Positions 8,872 through 17,955 of a DNA stretch of 64,000 nt are shown one piece after another. This stretch comes from Rossellomorea orangium (GTDB lineage: Bacteria; Bacillota; Bacilli; Bacillales; Bacillaceae_B): NCBI RefSeq assembly GCF_019334305.1, contig NZ_JAHWGH010000018.1, positions 382,009-446,008 of the forward strand, given 5' to 3'. The translations under genes and the position numbers were made by a program. Below the pieces are notes generated by a model. That model saw only the letters and a program-made list of their open reading frames with translations. It was not told where the DNA came from and searched no databases. Position 1 is the first letter of the stretch, and the number at the start of each line of letters is the position of its first letter.

Positions 8872-9348
8872 ATGGCAGTTAAAGTAGAAAAACTAAAAGT
8901 AAATTATAAAACTCTGGAAGAGTTTAAGAAATTTAAAGAATATGGTGTTCAGGAACTTTCCATGCTCGAAGACTTACAGGCAAATATAATCGAAAACGAT
9001 AGTGAATCTCCTTTTTATGGAATTTACTTCGGTGATACCCTAATTGCTAGAATGAGCTTATATCAACGGAATGCCCGTTTTGATCAATATTTCGATCCTC
9101 CACAAAATTATTTGGAGTTGTGGAAACTTGAAGTATTGCCAAAATACCAGAACAAAAGCTACGGAAAAGCATTGGTGGAGTTCGCCAAGGAGTTTGGCTT
9201 ACCGATCAAGACAAACTCCCGTATCAAATCACAGGGTTTCTGGGAGAAAATGGGCTTTGAAGCTGTAACATACGAGGTGGAAAGAGATCTAGGAGAAAAT
9301 CCTTATGTCTGGTTCCCTGCAGGTGTCAAAGAACAGAAAATCAGTTAA
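8872..9348 (+). CDS. ylbP: GNAT-family N-acetyltransferase YlbP
   Basis: 158 residues. It contains an acetyl-CoA-binding GNAT core (LWKLEVLPKYQNKSYGKALVEFAKE) and ends with FWEKMGFEAVTYEVERDLGENPYVWFPAGV, as in YlbP of Bacillus. The acceptor substrate is unknown. The start is the ATG at 8872 with GGAGG 8 bases upstream; a longer frame from 8743 reads through the leader and is not coding-like. It stands alone on the plus strand between the divergent carboxylase set and the convergent gerR-like gene. Confidence 0.88.
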   Translation: MAVKVEKLKVNYKTLEEFKKFKEYGVQELSMLEDLQANIIENDSESPFYGIYFGDTLIARMSLYQRNARFDQYFDPPQNYLELWKLEVLPKYQNKSYGKALVEFAKEFGLPIKTNSRIKSQGFWEKMGFEAVTYEVERDLGENPYVWFPAGVKEQKIS

Positions 9349-9351
9349 CAC

Positions 9352-9389
9352 AAAAAAGGCTTGCTCAAATTTTTGAGTCAGCCTTTTTT
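9352..9389. terminator. Bidirectional terminator between ylbP and ylbO/gerR
   Basis: AAAAAAGGCT and CTCAAA pair with TTTGAG and AGCCTTTTTT around a short AT-rich loop. U-runs on both strands fit the convergent genes at either side. Confidence 0.9.
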
Positions 9390-9393
9390 CTCT

Positions 9394-10005
9394 TCATTTA
9401 TTCAGCCTTTGCAGATTCCCATTCTTATCCATTTGAAACTTCACCTTATCTTCATTTCCTTGGAGGAGAGCCATTTTTCTCGCTTTCTCAAAGATCGCCA
9501 ATAAAGATTTATGATCTTCTTCGAGGAGGGTGTACTTCTCTTCATATTCTCTTAACTCTTCTTCTGCTCCTTGAAGTTTATCCTGAAGCTGTGAGATTTG
9601 TTCAGTAAGCTGACTGTTTTCATTCCTGACTCTCTCTTCATTCCTAACGGCTTCTTCCGCTTTTTGGAGATATTGGATCATACTCCCCATTGAGAATGCT
9701 TCAGGGGCATCCTGCGTGCTCACTGCCTTGGGGGTTTCCGGCTTTCCTTCAAGCGTCTTAGATAATGCTGAGTGCTTCTTGGAATGCTTTCTTTGTTTTT
9801 TGGCGAGTTCGATACCTGACTTATACTGTTTACGTACAAACGAGTTCCATCTAAAGCCACATGCCGCGGAAGTCCTCGATAGTTTTTTTCCTACTTCATC
9901 AAACGCCTGCAGCTGTGTGCCCCCTTCACGGATATGACGCAGTACCACTTCGGCTAACAATACATCTTCATCCTGGCTCCAGGCATCCTGTCTATTTGAA
10001 GACAT
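9394..10005 (-). CDS. gerR: RsfA/GerR-family sporulation transcriptional regulator (YlbO)
   Basis: 203 residues. Residues 6-65 form a Myb/SANT-like DNA-binding domain ([20 protein letters not shown] ... [13 protein letters not shown]), the hallmark of the RsfA family. Residues 105-185 are a strongly charged coiled coil. B. subtilis YlbO (GerR) is a sigma-E-controlled mother-cell regulator of spore genes and sits beside ylbP as here. The RsfA paralogue has the same architecture, so the symbol rests mainly on synteny. Start has a GGGGGG site at 7 bases. Confidence 0.8.
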   Translation of the reverse strand: MSSNRQDAWSQDEDVLLAEVVLRHIREGGTQLQAFDEVGKKLSRTSAACGFRWNSFVRKQYKSGIELAKKQRKHSKKHSALSKTLEGKPETPKAVSTQDAPEAFSMGSMIQYLQKAEEAVRNEERVRNENSQLTEQISQLQDKLQGAEEELREYEEKYTLLEEDHKSLLAIFEKARKMALLQGNEDKVKFQMDKNGNLQRLNK

Positions 10006-10087
10006 TTGAATCCCCCCTGTTTAATCAGTTTCTCCATACATATGCTCTTACTAGAGAAGATAGAATCATCATCACTATTTTAAATCC

Positions 10088-10117
10088 ACAAAAAAAAGAA
10101 CAGGCTTCTGCCTGTTC
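10088..10117 (-). terminator. Intrinsic terminator of the crotonase gene
   Basis: GAACAGGC-TTCT-GCCTGTTC hairpin followed by eight U on the minus strand, 15 bases after the crotonase stop codon. Confidence 0.9.
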
Positions 10118-10131
10118 CCTCTTGCCATATT

Positions 10132-10893
10132 CTATTCCTTGTTAAAAAACTTGTCTACTGCTTCATGGTGCTCATCACGCGCCCATAGTACCGAGCATCT
10201 TTTTATTTCCTCTAAAATATTGTCTTTTATTCTTTCTTTATCCCACTTGGCTAGAAGTTGATGCTTATAAGCTTCTAATACTCCCCCAGATTTCGATGAG
10301 ATCATATTGATGAGCTGAATATCCTGCAAAGGCACACTATCATCCACTACTTCGTCAATAAAACCACTTACATATAAGGCCTCCGCTGTTTCCAGCCTTG
10401 CAGTCATCAAGAGCGAAAGGGCAAGGGACGCAGGAAGTCTCTCAAGGAGCAATGTGCCTCCTCCCCACCCGGTGGTAATGGCAAGATTCCCTTGAACGAA
10501 CCCCATCCTAGCGGTTCTCTTCGCCACTCTGAAGTCACATGCGGTGGCGATCTCACATCCTCCTCCAATCGCAGTGCCATTGATGAAAGCAATTGTAGGC
10601 TTCGGTAAAAAGGCGAGCCTTGTAAGGATGCCACCCATACGACTTAGCATCCCATAACTTTCACTTTCTGTTTTAAGGTTATGGAACTGTGATAAATCCC
10701 CGCCGGAACAAAAAGCAGAATCCCCACTCCCAGTTATAACCAAAGCTTTCACCTGGTTATTGTGAGCGCTCTCTTCCATGGCCACCTCCAGCCCATTCAT
10801 CACTTCATAGCTTATTGCATTTCGTTTTTCAGGTCGATTGATGGTAAATGTCAATATTCCTTCTTCATTCATATGTATTAAATATTCTCCCAA
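10132..10893 (-). CDS. Crotonase-fold protein, possibly ethylmalonyl/methylmalonyl-CoA decarboxylase-like
   Basis: 253 residues of the enoyl-CoA hydratase/isomerase superfamily. The oxyanion-hole glycines are present (FCSGGDLSQF near residue 61 and GTAIGGGCEIATACDFR near residue 107). The first catalytic glutamate of hydratases is kept (GGGCE), but aligning on the GGGT block puts glycine where the second glutamate (PE motif) should be. The segment FVQGNLAITTGWGG resembles the FVHKEMGIIPSWGG signature I recall for ethylmalonyl-CoA decarboxylase (ECHDC1). A hydratase role is therefore doubtful. Start is TTG with GGGGGG 5 bases upstream. It is a single-gene unit between ylbO and rpmF. Confidence 0.75.
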   Translation of the reverse strand: MGEYLIHMNEEGILTFTINRPEKRNAISYEVMNGLEVAMEESAHNNQVKALVITGSGDSAFCSGGDLSQFHNLKTESESYGMLSRMGGILTRLAFLPKPTIAFINGTAIGGGCEIATACDFRVAKRTARMGFVQGNLAITTGWGGGTLLLERLPASLALSLLMTARLETAEALYVSGFIDEVVDDSVPLQDIQLINMISSKSGGVLEAYKHQLLAKWDKERIKDNILEEIKRCSVLWARDEHHEAVDKFFNKE

Positions 10894-10970
10894 AAGAACC
10901 CCCCCTAATATCTTACTTATAGTGTATGGTGTTCTGATCGGGATGAACAGGCCTTTCTTCCAAAACGATC

Positions 10971-11008
10971 AAAAAAAGCGTGAAGAGCCATGGTCTCTTC
11001 ACGCTTTT
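10971..11008 (-). terminator. Intrinsic terminator of the ylbN-rpmF unit
   Basis: AAGCGTGAAGAG pairs with CTCTTCACGCTT around CCATGGT, followed by seven U on the minus strand, 15 bases after the rpmF stop. Confidence 0.92.
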
Positions 11009-11023
11009 ATGCGGTGTAAACGA

Positions 11024-11197
11024 TTATTTGTTTACAACTTCTTTTCCTTTATACGTTCCGCACTCTTTACAAACACGGTGTGCCAATTTCATTTCACCAC
11101 AGTTTGGGCATGCTACCATACCAGGTACACGTAGTTTGAAGTGTGTACGACGTTGTCTTTTTGCTGTTTTAGAAGTTCTTCTAAAAGGTACTGCCAT
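11024..11197 (-). CDS. rpmF: 50S ribosomal protein L32
   Basis: 57 residues: [17 protein letters not shown], then a zinc ribbon CPNC ... CKEC (two CxxC pairs nine residues apart). It is therefore the zinc-binding (C+) form of L32 rather than a zinc-independent paralogue. The ATG at 11197 has AAGGAGGTG 7 bases upstream; the frame three codons longer is not needed. Cotranscribed with ylbN, as in most Bacilli. Confidence 0.97.
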   Translation of the reverse strand: MAVPFRRTSKTAKRQRRTHFKLRVPGMVACPNCGEMKLAHRVCKECGTYKGKEVVNK

Positions 11198-11261
11198 TCT
11201 TCCCACCTCCTTAAAAGAGATTCATACTCATTATGAAGCCAGTCGGACTGGTACTTCGCTT

Positions 11262-11804
11262 TTAAGAGTTCTTGTTTTGATCAAGAAGTTTTGCTAAGTC
11301 AGCGAGTCGAGGGTCTACTTTCTTCTCTTCCTCTTCTTCGACTTGATAAGCTTGTTCCTCTGTCATCACTTCCCAGTTCTTACCAGAAGGCATCTCATCT
11401 TGTTCTCTCGCTTCATCACTGATCACTTGCATCGGAATCTCAAGTAACAGCAATTCTCTGATAGCTGGTTTTAAATCAATAACATCACCTTGTATACGAT
11501 GTACTTCCTCTTCCTCATACTGATCATAATCAGCCTCATTTAGAAGATACGTCTCAATCGTATGAATGTCAACTGGTAAATCAACATCCACAAGGGTTCT
11601 TGAGCAAGGTAATACTAACTTCCCTTCTATATGAAGATGGAAAGTGACACGGTTTGAACCGATATCTGCCTTTCCAGACACTCGGATAGGAGAGACTTCT
11701 ATAATTTGGGGATCTACTTCTTTAAGTTCATCCAAATTAATCGTTTCGTCTATGGAAAGTCCCTTGTCTCTAAATTTTTGTAATTGTATTATTGACCATT
11801 TCAA
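11262..11804 (-). CDS. ylbN: YceD/DUF177-family protein YlbN
   Basis: About 180 residues. The DUF177 core has PCSRTLVDVDLPVDI near residue 68, and the C-terminus is very acidic. The family is found upstream of rpmF in most bacteria; in plants and E. coli it is linked to 23S rRNA accumulation. I favour a TTG start at 11804 (MKWSIIQLQKF) because AGGTG lies 6 bases upstream; the ATG at 11810 overlaps that site. It forms a two-gene unit with rpmF behind a consensus promoter. Confidence 0.88.
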   Translation of the reverse strand: MKWSIIQLQKFRDKGLSIDETINLDELKEVDPQIIEVSPIRVSGKADIGSNRVTFHLHIEGKLVLPCSRTLVDVDLPVDIHTIETYLLNEADYDQYEEEEVHRIQGDVIDLKPAIRELLLLEIPMQVISDEAREQDEMPSGKNWEVMTEEQAYQVEEEEEKKVDPRLADLAKLLDQNKNS

Positions 11805-11831
11805 TGTCATCACCTCAAGGCAACAAAAGTA

Positions 11832-11860
11832 ATTATAGCTTTCATAATACCGTTTGTCAA
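11832..11860 (-). promoter_or_regulatory. Sigma-A promoter of ylbN-rpmF
   Basis: Minus strand TTGACA, 17-base spacer, TATAAT: a perfect consensus match, with an A-rich stretch upstream. Transcription should start about 20 bases before the ylbN start. This is the strongest promoter sequence in the window, fitting a ribosomal protein unit. Confidence 0.9.
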
Positions 11861-12041
11861 TATTTTTTCTTTACACTCTTTACAACCATAGTGTAGTAAT
11901 TATAACGTTTAAATATAAGGTCTTTCAAATATTTTATTAAATTCGTTATGATTCTTCCAAAAAAGCGGAGTATTTGGATTATTTCCTTATATAATGAACA
12001 TCAGAGGCACGTATGAAGATTAGAAAGGATGTGGGAGAATT

Positions 12042-13253
12042 ATGAAAGCGACAGGTGTGGTTGTAGAATACAATCCCTTTCATAACGGGCATTTACATCA
12101 TTTAAGGGAGACTCGGATAGCAACGGGGGCTGATATTGTAGTGGCAGTGATGAGCGGTCACTTCCTCCAACGTGGAGAACCGGCACTCGTTTCGAAATGG
12201 TCCCGCACCAAAATGGCTTTGGAGGCCGGGGTGGACGTGGTGATCGAGCTTCCATACAGCTTTGCCACACAGCATGCTGAAATATTTTCAAAAGGAGCCA
12301 TTACGCTCTTTGACAGGATTGGGTGTGAGAGCTTTTGTTTTGGTAGCGAAGATGGGGATATTCACGCCTTTGACAAAACGATTCAATTTATCCATACCAA
12401 TCAAGAGCAATATGATAAGTACATACGGGACTTTATTCAGGAAGGGATGAGCTACCCTTCTGCCCTTGCAGGCGCATATCAAAAATTAGAGAAGGAGGGA
12501 TCCCTGATCGATCTAAGTAAGCCTAATAATATTCTGGGATTCCATTATGTTGAGGCGAGAAATCGACTCTCTTCATCCTTGAAGGCATATACCATTACAC
12601 GTGAATCGGCCGGGTACCATGATGAACATTTCGCATCACCTTCAATCGCCAGTGCGACCAGCATCCGAAAAAGTATATTCGGCGACGGCGAAAATCACGC
12701 AATCAATTCTTATCTACCTGACAGTTCCGTCCAAGAACTCTATAGCTATAAAGAAGAGTACGGGAGTTTTCACAGGTGGGAGAATTACTGGACCCTTCTC
12801 CAATACAAAATTCTTTCTTCTTCAAAAGCCGAGCTTCAGGATATATATGAAGTAGAAGAAGGGATCGAGAATCGAATGGTAGAATACGCCAAATCCTCTA
12901 TGTACTTTGAAGACTTCATGTCTAATCTAAAGACGAAGCGCTATACATGGACACGTCTGCAAAGAATGCTTCTTCACATATTGACCGATACACATAAAGA
13001 GAATATGAGGAATAGGCACGCCACCCCGGAGTATATCCGCCTCTTGGGGATGAATAAGAAAGGCAGGGAATTCATCCACCAACAGAAAAAGAGTTTGTCT
13101 CTTCCACTGATCAGTAAACTTTCAAGCGCCGATCAACAAGCCATAAGTTTGGACGTCAAGGCAGCAGAAATTTATTCATTGGGGCTACAGAATTCGTCCG
13201 CTAGAAAAAAACTCCTCTATCAGGAGTGGTCACAACCACCAATCATGATTTAG
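12042..13253 (+). CDS. tmcAL: tRNA(Met) cytidine acetate ligase TmcAL (YlbM)
   Basis: 403 residues. The nucleotidyltransferase-type N-terminus GVVVEYNPFHNGHLHHL carries the HxGH motif, followed by SGHFLQRGEPALVSKWSRTKMAL and GADIVVAVM. TmcAL activates acetate with ATP and makes N4-acetylcytidine at the wobble position of elongator tRNA(Met), as shown for the B. subtilis protein. Start ATG has AGAAAGGATGTGGGAG upstream. It is transcribed alone, divergent from ylbN. Length and motifs are typical. Confidence 0.94.
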   Translation: MKATGVVVEYNPFHNGHLHHLRETRIATGADIVVAVMSGHFLQRGEPALVSKWSRTKMALEAGVDVVIELPYSFATQHAEIFSKGAITLFDRIGCESFCFGSEDGDIHAFDKTIQFIHTNQEQYDKYIRDFIQEGMSYPSALAGAYQKLEKEGSLIDLSKPNNILGFHYVEARNRLSSSLKAYTITRESAGYHDEHFASPSIASATSIRKSIFGDGENHAINSYLPDSSVQELYSYKEEYGSFHRWENYWTLLQYKILSSSKAELQDIYEVEEGIENRMVEYAKSSMYFEDFMSNLKTKRYTWTRLQRMLLHILTDTHKENMRNRHATPEYIRLLGMNKKGREFIHQQKKSLSLPLISKLSSADQQAISLDVKAAEIYSLGLQNSSARKKLLYQEWSQPPIMI

Positions 13254-13271
13254 ACGACCATCTTATAATTG

Positions 13272-13307
13272 CGAAAGAGACTGCCCCCGGAAGGGCAGTC
13301 TCTTTCA
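13272..13307. terminator. Terminator between tmcAL and ylbL
   Basis: AAAGAGACTGCCC pairs perfectly with GGGCAGTCTCTTT around CCGGAA. The 13-bp stem separates two convergent genes; the U-tails are short on both strands. Confidence 0.75.
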
Positions 13308-14351
13308 TTATTTATCGATTGTTTGCAGGAAGGCCAGGGCCTCCTCAAATGACCTAACCGGAACCACTTTCATATCTGTTCCAATATCTTCTGCGGTCCT
13401 TTTAGCTGCAACATAGTTCGACTCAAGATCAGGGTACTTTTCCTTCATTTCTTTTGTGATCGTTTCATCGGGGGCAAGGAAATATTCCGCTCCAGCTTTG
13501 TCAGCGGCGATTATTTTTTGTTCGATGCCGCCGATGCGCCCGACCTTCCCATCCTCAGAAATAGTCCCGGTGCCTGCGATTCTATGACCTTTAGGCAGAT
13601 CATCCTCCGTTAGCTGGTCATAAATTTCCAAACTGAACATCAAACCGGCAGAGGGTCCTCCTATTTCCTCAGTCTCCAGCTTTACAGGGGGGTCTGTCAC
13701 AATTTCTTTATCATCGCTTAACGTGATGCCGAGACCCACCTTATCAGGTACATCGGGAAATGCTTCCAATGGGATCGTTTCAACCTTTTTGTTCTTATTC
13801 CGAACGTATGTGATTTCCACCTTATCCCCTTTCGCCTTACCGCTTACGTAGTCGATGAATTCCTGAGATGACTGAAACGTTTGACCATCGATGGCCGTGA
13901 TATGGTCCCCTGGTTTCAGGACATCTTCAGCAGGCATGGATGGGTATATGTTCAATACATAAATCCCTTTATAGTTATATTTATAAGGTTTCCCGGCTTT
14001 TTTATATGCTACTTCAATCGCATGGCTTTGCGAGTTGTTCATGAGTTGCAGTTGACGTAAATTATATTCCTCATCACTTTCATGAGGACTTCTGATCTCG
14101 TCGACAGGAAAGATATATTCATATTTTCTTATGCTGGCCATCAAATAAGCATAAATATTCGCTCTTCCCATCCGCACTGTTGTCAGCATCAATTCTCCGT
14201 CATCCTGATACCCATTCTCCACATGAACAATTGGATCAAGTTCATGAGCACTGCCGGGTTTTGTCACATAATAAGGGAGATAGTAAAAGGAACTGGCAAC
14301 CATGATAATGGTCATGATGACGAGTGTTCTTATTAACGTTTTCGTTTTCAT
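13308..14351 (-). CDS. ylbL: PDZ and Lon-like S16 serine protease (YlbL/SepM type)
   Basis: 347 residues. An N-terminal membrane anchor (residues 7-26) is followed by a PDZ domain (about 115-215; MPAEDVLKPGDHITAIDG) and a Lon-type protease domain with the catalytic serine in EIGGPSAGLMFSLEIYD and lysine in GGIEQKIIAADKAGAEYF. It is predicted to act outside the membrane; B. subtilis YlbL has been linked to cleavage of the SOS division inhibitor YneA. Start at 14351 uses AAGGAG 8 bases upstream. It begins 5 bases after the ylbK stop, so the two are cotranscribed. Confidence 0.92.
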   Translation of the reverse strand: MKTKTLIRTLVIMTIIMVASSFYYLPYYVTKPGSAHELDPIVHVENGYQDDGELMLTTVRMGRANIYAYLMASIRKYEYIFPVDEIRSPHESDEEYNLRQLQLMNNSQSHAIEVAYKKAGKPYKYNYKGIYVLNIYPSMPAEDVLKPGDHITAIDGQTFQSSQEFIDYVSGKAKGDKVEITYVRNKNKKVETIPLEAFPDVPDKVGLGITLSDDKEIVTDPPVKLETEEIGGPSAGLMFSLEIYDQLTEDDLPKGHRIAGTGTISEDGKVGRIGGIEQKIIAADKAGAEYFLAPDETITKEMKEKYPDLESNYVAAKRTAEDIGTDMKVVPVRSFEEALAFLQTIDK

Positions 14352-14356
14352 ACTCT

Positions 14357-15136
14357 TTACTCCTTCCAATTGTCTAAAGCTTCCTGAATTGAAGGAATAA
14401 CCTTCTTTGCTTCTTCTTCTCCCATATCGATGATTTCCTCAATGTTTTTAAAAGCCCTGGTGCTATACATTTCGACATGGGGTCTGATCATGAAATCAGA
14501 AGCAAATTCCCGGTGGGCGACGATTTCTAATTGTAGGATATCAATGCTTTGCATGATGACGTCATAAATGGTAGTGATTTCTGCATTTCGTTTTACGTGT
14601 GATACATCCACCCCTATGACGATATCCGCTCCCATTTCTTTTACAACCGAGACCGGAACCCGATCGATGACGCCTCCGTCCACCAATAAACGGCCATTTA
14701 TCTTTTCAGGTACAAAGATTCCAGGTATGGCAATGCTCGCCCTGACAGCACTTGAAATGGGGCCTGTTGTGAACACAACCTTCTCACCGTTTGTTATATC
14801 CGTTGCCACCACGCTGACCGGAATATTCAAATCTTCAATATTCTTATTATGAGTAAATAGTTGAATGAATTCTTTTATTCTTTTCCCTGAAATAAACCCC
14901 ATCTTGGGCACGGTAAAGTCTATATAATACTTCCTTCTGAAGGTGGTGGAAAGCTTGTATAGATCCTCCATCTTATGCCCCACCCCATAGAAGCAGCCAA
15001 CAAGAGCCCCCATGCTGCTTCCTGCAATCATATCGATCGGTATTTTCGCATCATCAAATGCCTTTAAAACACCTAAATGAGCAAATCCCCTTGCTCCACC
15101 CGAGCCAAGGGCCAATCCGATTTTTGGTCTATCCAT
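14357..15136 (-). CDS. ylbK: Patatin-like phospholipase family protein YlbK
   Basis: 259 residues with all patatin features: the glycine-rich oxyanion loop GSGGARGFAHLGVL, the nucleophile elbow GSSMG (Ser near 42), and the catalytic Asp in DGGVIDRVPV near residue 153. It is a predicted serine esterase of the RssA/NTE type, likely acting on membrane lipids. No signal peptide is visible. It is the first gene of the ylbK-ylbL pair and divergent from ylbJ. Confidence 0.92.
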   Translation of the reverse strand: MDRPKIGLALGSGGARGFAHLGVLKAFDDAKIPIDMIAGSSMGALVGCFYGVGHKMEDLYKLSTTFRRKYYIDFTVPKMGFISGKRIKEFIQLFTHNKNIEDLNIPVSVVATDITNGEKVVFTTGPISSAVRASIAIPGIFVPEKINGRLLVDGGVIDRVPVSVVKEMGADIVIGVDVSHVKRNAEITTIYDVIMQSIDILQLEIVAHREFASDFMIRPHVEMYSTRAFKNIEEIIDMGEEEAKKVIPSIQEALDNWKE

Positions 15137-15311
15137 GCCCTTCCCCCTTTTCCCGAGCTATCGGTATAGTCATCATATGGTCTATTTCAATTATGTATGA
15201 GTATATTGAATAATATGAGGACAAGTTGAATTAATCTCATTTTATCATTCTTTTCCTGTTTCACAAGGGATTGAAATAGAAGGAACTATATTCTTAGGGG
15301 AGGAAGTCCGG

Positions 15312-16529
15312 TTGTACAAATCTAAAATGAAAACCTTGGCTTTATCCATAGGTGTGACGATATTTGCAGCTTCTCTCATCTTGATGCCCGGGGAATCTCT
15401 CGAGGCATCCATCAGGGGTCTTGATATGTGGTGGGAGATCGTCTTTCCCTCTCTATTACCGTTTTTCATTGTATCGGAGATGTTAATCGGGTTTGGTGTT
15501 GTCCGATTTATAGGAGTCATGCTCGAACCCTTGATGAGGCCAATCTTCCGGGTCCCGGGAGTGGGCGGATTTGTGTGGGCGATGGGAATGGCATCAGGCT
15601 TTCCCGCAGGGGCTAAATTGACTGCCCGTTTGCGTCAAGAGGATCAGATTACAAAACTTGAAGGGGAAAGACTCGTTTCCTTCACGAACTCTTCCAATCC
15701 GCTATTTATATTCGGTGCTGTTTCTGTTGGATTCTTTCAAAATGCGACCCTTGGAATTGTGTTAGCCGCTGCTCATTATATTGGGAATATATGCGTCGGG
15801 GTCGTCATGAGGTTCTATGGAAGGAAAGAGGACCAAGAGATGATAAGGAGCAAAACGAAGAAAAAAGGATTCATCATCAAGGAAGCATTCTCGGCACTTC
15901 ATCAAACCAGGATTGAGGATAAACGGCCAATCGGGAAACTCCTCGGTGATTCTGTCACTTCATCCATCCAAACTTTATTGATGATAGGCGGTTTTATCAT
16001 CTTATTCTCGGTTATTAATAAAATGCTGTATCACCTTCACATCACGACCTTTTTTGCAGAAGGGTTATCGGCTTTATTTATCCTGCTGCAATTACCTGAA
16101 CTGTTAAGCATACCTTTTATCTCAGGACTATTTGAAATCACTTTGGGATCCAAGCTCACCAGTGGAATTACAGAGGCAACTCTGCTACAACAGGCGATTA
16201 TAACGAGTTTCATTTTGGGGTTCTCAGGATTTAGTGTCCAGGCTCAGGTGGCAAGCATCCTGGCAGAGACGGATATACGGTTCAAGCCGTTCTTCTACGC
16301 AAGATTTATTCACGGGCTCGCGGCATCGATGGCTACCATCCTCCTATGGAAGCCGATTTATGGCAGGTTCTCAGATGACCAGCTTTCCAATGCCATACCG
16401 GTTTTCGCCAGACATAATGACGCATTTTGGACCGACATGCTTTACTGGTTGAAGTCAGTCGGTCCTGTCATTACCATCCTAAGCTTAATTGTATATATCA
16501 TCCTTTGTCTAAAGACAAGAAGTACCTAA
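15312..16529 (+). CDS. ylbJ: Sporulation integral membrane protein YlbJ
   Basis: 405 residues, about eight to ten hydrophobic segments, with two nucleoside-recognition (Gate) regions such as PSLLPFFIVSEMLIGFG and WAMGMASGFPAGAKLTARLRQ near the N-terminus and FSVQAQVASILAETDIRF near the C-terminus. B. subtilis YlbJ is a sigma-E-dependent membrane protein needed for heat-resistant spores. A TTG start at 15312 with GGGGAGG 8 bases upstream is chosen; the in-frame ATG at 15327 is an alternative. It is convergent with coaD. Confidence 0.9.
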   Translation: MYKSKMKTLALSIGVTIFAASLILMPGESLEASIRGLDMWWEIVFPSLLPFFIVSEMLIGFGVVRFIGVMLEPLMRPIFRVPGVGGFVWAMGMASGFPAGAKLTARLRQEDQITKLEGERLVSFTNSSNPLFIFGAVSVGFFQNATLGIVLAAAHYIGNICVGVVMRFYGRKEDQEMIRSKTKKKGFIIKEAFSALHQTRIEDKRPIGKLLGDSVTSSIQTLLMIGGFIILFSVINKMLYHLHITTFFAEGLSALFILLQLPELLSIPFISGLFEITLGSKLTSGITEATLLQQAIITSFILGFSGFSVQAQVASILAETDIRFKPFFYARFIHGLAASMATILLWKPIYGRFSDDQLSNAIPVFARHNDAFWTDMLYWLKSVGPVITILSLIVYIILCLKTRST

Positions 16530-16536
16530 AGAAAAT

Positions 16537-16610
16537 AGGGTTGTTCCACATTGACCCACCATCTTGCCACCTTGTGTGGAAGTTCGAGGTCCATAGCGAG
16601 AAACAACCCT
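16537..16610. repeat. Structured inverted element between ylbJ and coaD
   Basis: AGGGTTGTT (16537-16545) pairs perfectly with AACAACCCT (16602-16610). Nested inside, TTCCACA (16544-16550) pairs with TGTGGAA (16575-16581). Neither strand shows a U-tract after the outer stem, so it is not a standard terminator. It fills nearly the whole ylbJ-coaD gap. Confidence 0.5.
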
Positions 16611-16616
16611 GGTTGA

Positions 16617-17117
<501 letters not shown>

Positions 17118-17120
17118 CTA

Positions 17121-17690
17121 TTAATGACTTTCTTCATTCATTCCTCTTGAAAAAATAGAAATCCGTATGATCCCATACGTTTCTTCCCTCACCTTTCTCA
17201 ACCTGCCCGTACTTTCATCCAGAGTAATTTCAGAGCCATGCTCACACATGACGTAACCGCTTTCATTTAGAAGGTTGTGTTCATCGATGAATTCGAGGAG
17301 TTGTTGAAGCTTTTGCTGTTTGTATGGAGGATCCAGAAATATATAATCAAAGACAATTTCTCTTTTTACGATTGCCTTTAACGCTCTTGTTGCCTCGTTA
17401 CGATACAGTTCACTCTGATCCAATAATTGGCAATCCTCAAGATTGGCCTTGATGGTTTGAAATGCTTTTGCATCACGGTCCACAAAGATAACGGAATCAA
17501 GTCCTCGACTTAACGCCTCGATTCCCAGTCCACCGCTACCAGCAAACAAATCCAGTCCGGTCCCTCCATCGAAATAGGGTCCTAACATATTAAATATTGA
17601 CTCTTTTACCTTATCTGTTGTGGGCCTTGTCCCACTTCCTGGTACAGCCTTCAGCGGTCTGCCCTTTAACGTACCTGATATGACTCTCAT
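17121..17690 (-). CDS. rsmD: 16S rRNA (guanine(966)-N(2))-methyltransferase RsmD
   Basis: 189 residues. SAM-binding motif LDLFAGSGGLGIEALSRG near residue 43 and the catalytic DPPY (FLDPPYKQQ) near residue 122 mark the RsmD family. Start at 17690 gives MRVISGTLKGRPLKAV with GGTGG 6 bases upstream; the ATG two codons earlier is possible but less well spaced. It is cotranscribed with coaD. Confidence 0.95.
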   Translation of the reverse strand: MRVISGTLKGRPLKAVPGSGTRPTTDKVKESIFNMLGPYFDGGTGLDLFAGSGGLGIEALSRGLDSVIFVDRDAKAFQTIKANLEDCQLLDQSELYRNEATRALKAIVKREIVFDYIFLDPPYKQQKLQQLLEFIDEHNLLNESGYVMCEHGSEITLDESTGRLRKVREETYGIIRISIFSRGMNEESH

Positions 17691-17926
17691 AATCATCCAC
17701 CATATATGTATTTTTTCTTCACTATCCTATCATATCTCGACACATATCGCCACATTCTAAATTTGCTTGAAAAATGTATAAAATCATTTTGATAGGTGAT
17801 AATGAAAGTAACAGCATCCTAACTGATGTTGTTGCCAACCGCGGAGAAGACTTACGATTCCCCATAAGTTCTTCCTCCGGTTTCTCCTCTCCCTTTGCCT
17901 TCTTTCCAGTGATGGATATAGAAGGA

Positions 17927-17955
17927 CCCTGCAGAATATTCTGCAGGGCTTTTTT
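17927..17955 (+). terminator. Plus-strand intrinsic terminator with no obvious gene
   Basis: CCCTGCAGAATATTCTGCAGGG (22 bp perfect palindrome: 11-bp arms CCCTGCAGAAT/ATTCTGCAGGG) is followed by CTTTTTTT on the plus strand but by TCCTTCT on the minus strand. It therefore faces away from the minus-strand gene that ends at 17955, and no plus-strand protein gene precedes it. Confidence 0.7.
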
